Below are positions 37,321 to 39,283 of a stretch of DNA of 39,283 bases, piece by piece; the stretch's first letter is position 1; each line of letters begins with the position of its first letter. This DNA is from an uncultured Chlorobiaceae bacterium (GTDB lineage: Bacteria > Bacteroidota > Chlorobiia > Chlorobiales > Chlorobiaceae). A program made the translations under genes and the position numbers. The notes under the pieces were generated by a model. The model worked only from the letters and a program-made list of their open reading frames with translations, was not told the DNA's origin and ran no database searches. The DNA lies in NCBI GenBank assembly GCA_903851385.1, contig CAINOC010000031.1:1-39283 (forward strand), written 5' to 3'.

Positions 37321-38811
37321 CTAACTTGAGTGTTTGACGCAAAACCGTTGTTCCGGCCATGGGTGAAGGATCTTTGGGTTAGGGAGGTACTGATCAATAT
37401 ATATCACCATTCGCTCCCATGTCATCACATGCCGCTGGCTTCGGCGCCTGAGGCTCTTCATCCAACGTCTGGCAACATGGTAGCGGAATGCCGATAGCGC
37501 CCTCGTGTTTGTGGGCACTGCAAAATAGGCATAGTGACCTCTCATCACGCTGTTCAGCCACTTTCCCTGTTCCGATACTGAGACATGCATTCGCCGTCTC
37601 AGCTCTTTCTTTACCTCTCCGAGCTTGGTTCTCACTGATCCGCGCTTCGTCTTGCGCAAGAGCTGAAAGCCTTTCCCCTCTACTTTCTCTCCACAGATGT
37701 GGGTAAATCCGAGAAAGTCAAAGGTTTCCGGCCGCCCTTGTCCCCGTCTTTGTCGGTTCTTGGCAGCATATCTTCCGAACTCAATCAGTCGGGTTTTCTC
37801 TGGGTGCAACGTTAGCGCGAACTTTGCCAGTCGCTCCCTCAGATCGGCTAGGAATCTTTCACCATCTTCCTTGTTTTGGAAGCCTGCGACACTATCGTCG
37901 GCGAAACGCACGACGATCATATCACCTTTGCAGTGCTTTTCCCGCCACTGCTTGGCCCACAGGTCATAGGCATAGTGAAGGTAGATGTTCGCAAGGAGCG
38001 GTGATATCACGGCTCCCTGCGGTGTCCCTTCTTCTGCCTCGATCCGCACGCCATCTTCCAGTACCCCGGCTTTCATCCACTTGATAATCAGTCGGACAAT
38101 CCGCTTGTCACCGATACGGTGTTCCAAAAAGCGTATCATCCACTCATGGCTGATCGTGTCAAAAAACCGGGAAATATCGGCGTCCAATACCCAGCCGATT
38201 TTCTTCACCTTGATCCCGTATGCGAGTGTATCCAGCGCATCATGCTGACTGCGCCCTGGACGGAATCCATAGCTGAACCCCAGAAACTCCGCCTCGTATA
38301 TTGGCGTGAGAATCGCCACCATTGCCCGCTGATCAATTTTGTCTTCCAGTGCGGCGATGCCGAGCGGTCGTTGTTGGCCATTTGCCTTCGGTATGTACTT
38401 CCGGCGTGATGGCTGTGCCCGGTACGCTCCCGTGTGAATTCGCCGGTGCAGGTCTGCAAGGTTCTCTTCCAGACCTACACCGTAGTCCCTCCACGTTACC
38501 CCGTCGACTCCCGTTGCTGCGGTCTTCTTCAGTTCGAAGTACGACCACCGCAGACAGTCTACGGAGATATGATGCAGGAGCGCTGTTAGCTTTTCTCCTC
38601 GTTTTCTGGTTACTGCTTCACGTATGCGACCCTGCGCTTGGGACACGGCTTCCCGACCCTGTGTCCGGGCCATGCTTTGCAGTTCCGCATTTCTCTTGTT
38701 CCCACCCCTTCCCTCCACGAACTCCGCTACGGGCTTACCCGCTTTGTTCGCTCGCTTCTCCGGTAGTATGGGCAGGTCTGACTTCTCCGTACCGTGCATC
38801 ATCGGCTTCAA
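37321..38811 (-). CDS. ltrA: Group II intron reverse transcriptase/maturase
   Basis: A 496-residue intron-encoded protein. Reverse transcriptase motifs include TGVDGVTWRDY near 100, RPLGIAALEDKIDQRAM near 148, GFSYGFRPGRSQHDAL near 178, DADISRFFDTISH near 210, GTPQGAVISPLLANIYL (262-278) and the active site RFADD (302-306), an FADD form of the common YADD. The maturase domain X follows (about 390-480). No HNH endonuclease domain is visible at the C-terminus, so insertion would rely on other priming such as replication-fork DNA. It helps the intron fold and splice. It sits within intron domain IV. Confidence 0.95.
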   Translation of the reverse strand: MKPMMHGTEKSDLPILPEKRANKAGKPVAEFVEGRGGNKRNAELQSMARTQGREAVSQAQGRIREAVTRKRGEKLTALLHHISVDCLRWSYFELKKTAATGVDGVTWRDYGVGLEENLADLHRRIHTGAYRAQPSRRKYIPKANGQQRPLGIAALEDKIDQRAMVAILTPIYEAEFLGFSYGFRPGRSQHDALDTLAYGIKVKKIGWVLDADISRFFDTISHEWMIRFLEHRIGDKRIVRLIIKWMKAGVLEDGVRIEAEEGTPQGAVISPLLANIYLHYAYDLWAKQWREKHCKGDMIVVRFADDSVAGFQNKEDGERFLADLRERLAKFALTLHPEKTRLIEFGRYAAKNRQRRGQGRPETFDFLGFTHICGEKVEGKGFQLLRKTKRGSVRTKLGEVKKELRRRMHVSVSEQGKWLNSVMRGHYAYFAVPTNTRALSAFRYHVARRWMKSLRRRSQRHVMTWERMVIYIDQYLPNPKILHPWPEQRFCVKHSS

Positions 38812-39157
38812 CTATTACGTTTTCCCAATGCGACCCGCCAACGACGATGGGTGGTATCGGAGATCTCCCGGTTCCCGTGTAAGAGGCTTACATACATGCC
38901 AGGTTCTCTGACGTCGTGGGGACAGTCTTGTGCTCGCGTTATCGCACTTCGTCTGTATTGCCTTCTGCTATTAGGAGGGCATGGGCTCCCCAAATTTGCT
39001 CATTTTCGCCGCTCAATGGCTGGCCTCTATGCACCCCTGTCAACGCTTCACGCATATCCTCGCGGTTATGCGCGCATGACTCGGGGCCAGTGCGGGTCGC
39101 TAGCCCTTTCACTGCAGGGACTTGCACCCTTTACCTCTTACCGGTCTCCCGGCGCAC

Positions 39158-39283
39158 CCTAACCTGAGCGATTCGTAATAATCCAGACAGTTCAGAGCGC
39201 CATAAAATGCAATAATCCGATAGCGATAGCTGAAACGATCCGAAATCATTACCTGAGATATTGAGAAATGCCGGTTTTCAGCA
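39158..39283 (-). CDS. 5' exon of the intron-interrupted host gene (partial)
   Basis: From the window's right edge to the intron the minus strand has an open frame of 41 full codons without stop: HFSISQVMISDRFSYRYRII then AFYGALNCLDYYESLRL, ending with GG at the splice junction. The frame runs off the window so the start is not seen. I do not recognise the family. It is Tyr- and Phe-rich. Joined to the 3' exon it gives a single frame, which supports a real interrupted gene. Confidence 0.45.

Larger units (their letters stand above)
37248..39157 (-). mobile_element. Group II intron with maturase ORF
   Basis: An intron of about 1.9 kb on the minus strand. The 5' end reads GTGCGCC starting at 39157, followed by the usual GGTGCAAGTCCCTG stretch of domain I. 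EBS2 (TGAGCG, minus, 39010-39015) pairs with IBS2 CGCTCA (39165-39170), and EBS1 (CCTAAT, minus, 38970-38975) pairs with IBS1 GTTAGG (39158-39163) with one G-U pair. The maturase ORF ends directly at domain V (37287-37320, GAGCCGGATGCGGG then AATTCCGC). Domain VI and the 3' end CTACCGGGAT finish at about 37248. All parts needed for splicing seem present, so the intron may be active. Confidence 0.85.

Noticed and set aside
38322-38882. Plus-strand frame of 186 codons within the intron
   Set aside because: It is antisense to the reverse transcriptase gene and GC-rich, with low-complexity Arg/Pro/Leu composition typical of shadow frames.

Overview
The window looks like a chromosomal segment of a green sulfur bacterium (Chlorobiaceae, Chlorobium/Pelodictyon-like). 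The main reason is a PucC/BCH2-type bacteriochlorophyll-associated transporter among housekeeping genes whose sequences look Chlorobi-like. This assignment is recognition from the sequence, not a database result.

Layout. (1) 1-5 kb, minus strand: recD2-type helicase, then the BCH2/PucC transporter with a radical SAM gene 9 nt behind it. (2) 5.1-5.6 kb: a complete RelE/ParE-type toxin-antitoxin pair. (3) 5.7-8.7 kb: a TPP riboswitch and thiC, convergent with tpiA and a small conserved-looking gene. (4) 8.9-16.5 kb: an accessory region. It holds a 1504-residue protein with an apparent N-terminal PD-(D/E)XK-like nuclease, a STAND/NACHT-like P-loop ATPase and a long helical-repeat C-terminus, which is a strong candidate for an Avs-like anti-phage protein. 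Beside it are a frameshifted antitoxin, a repeated terminator-like element, orphan small ORFs, and a membrane-anchored Ser/Asn-rich protein with a truncated tandem paralogue. (5) 16.5-27.4 kb, mostly minus strand: greA, htrA/degP, trpE, lepB, lepA, fmt, def and a cation:proton antiporter. (6) 27.8-32.5 kb, plus strand: proB-proA-lolD-like ABC ATPase, a vapBC pair with a near-perfect palindromic operator, and an alpha/beta hydrolase. (7) 32.7-37.2 kb: DegT-type aminotransferase (minus), mpl, gapA with a strong terminator, and a flavodoxin-like protein. (8) 37.2-39.2 kb: a complete group II intron (minus) with its reverse transcriptase/maturase. The intron interrupts a reading frame that becomes continuous when the intron is removed at boundaries supported by EBS1/IBS1 and EBS2/IBS2 pairing.

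How the parts relate. def-fmt-lepA-lepB form a translation and secretion block. proB and proA give two consecutive steps of proline synthesis. thiC is probably thiamine-controlled through its leader. Items most worth checking are the putative STAND defence protein and its six-codon overlapping leader ORF, the in-frame splicing of the intron host gene, a dnaX-like A-AAA-AAG slippery site at the end of the antiporter followed by a 53-codon open -1 frame, and the microhomology-sized deletion that appears to have created the small paralogue at 16.2-16.5 kb.
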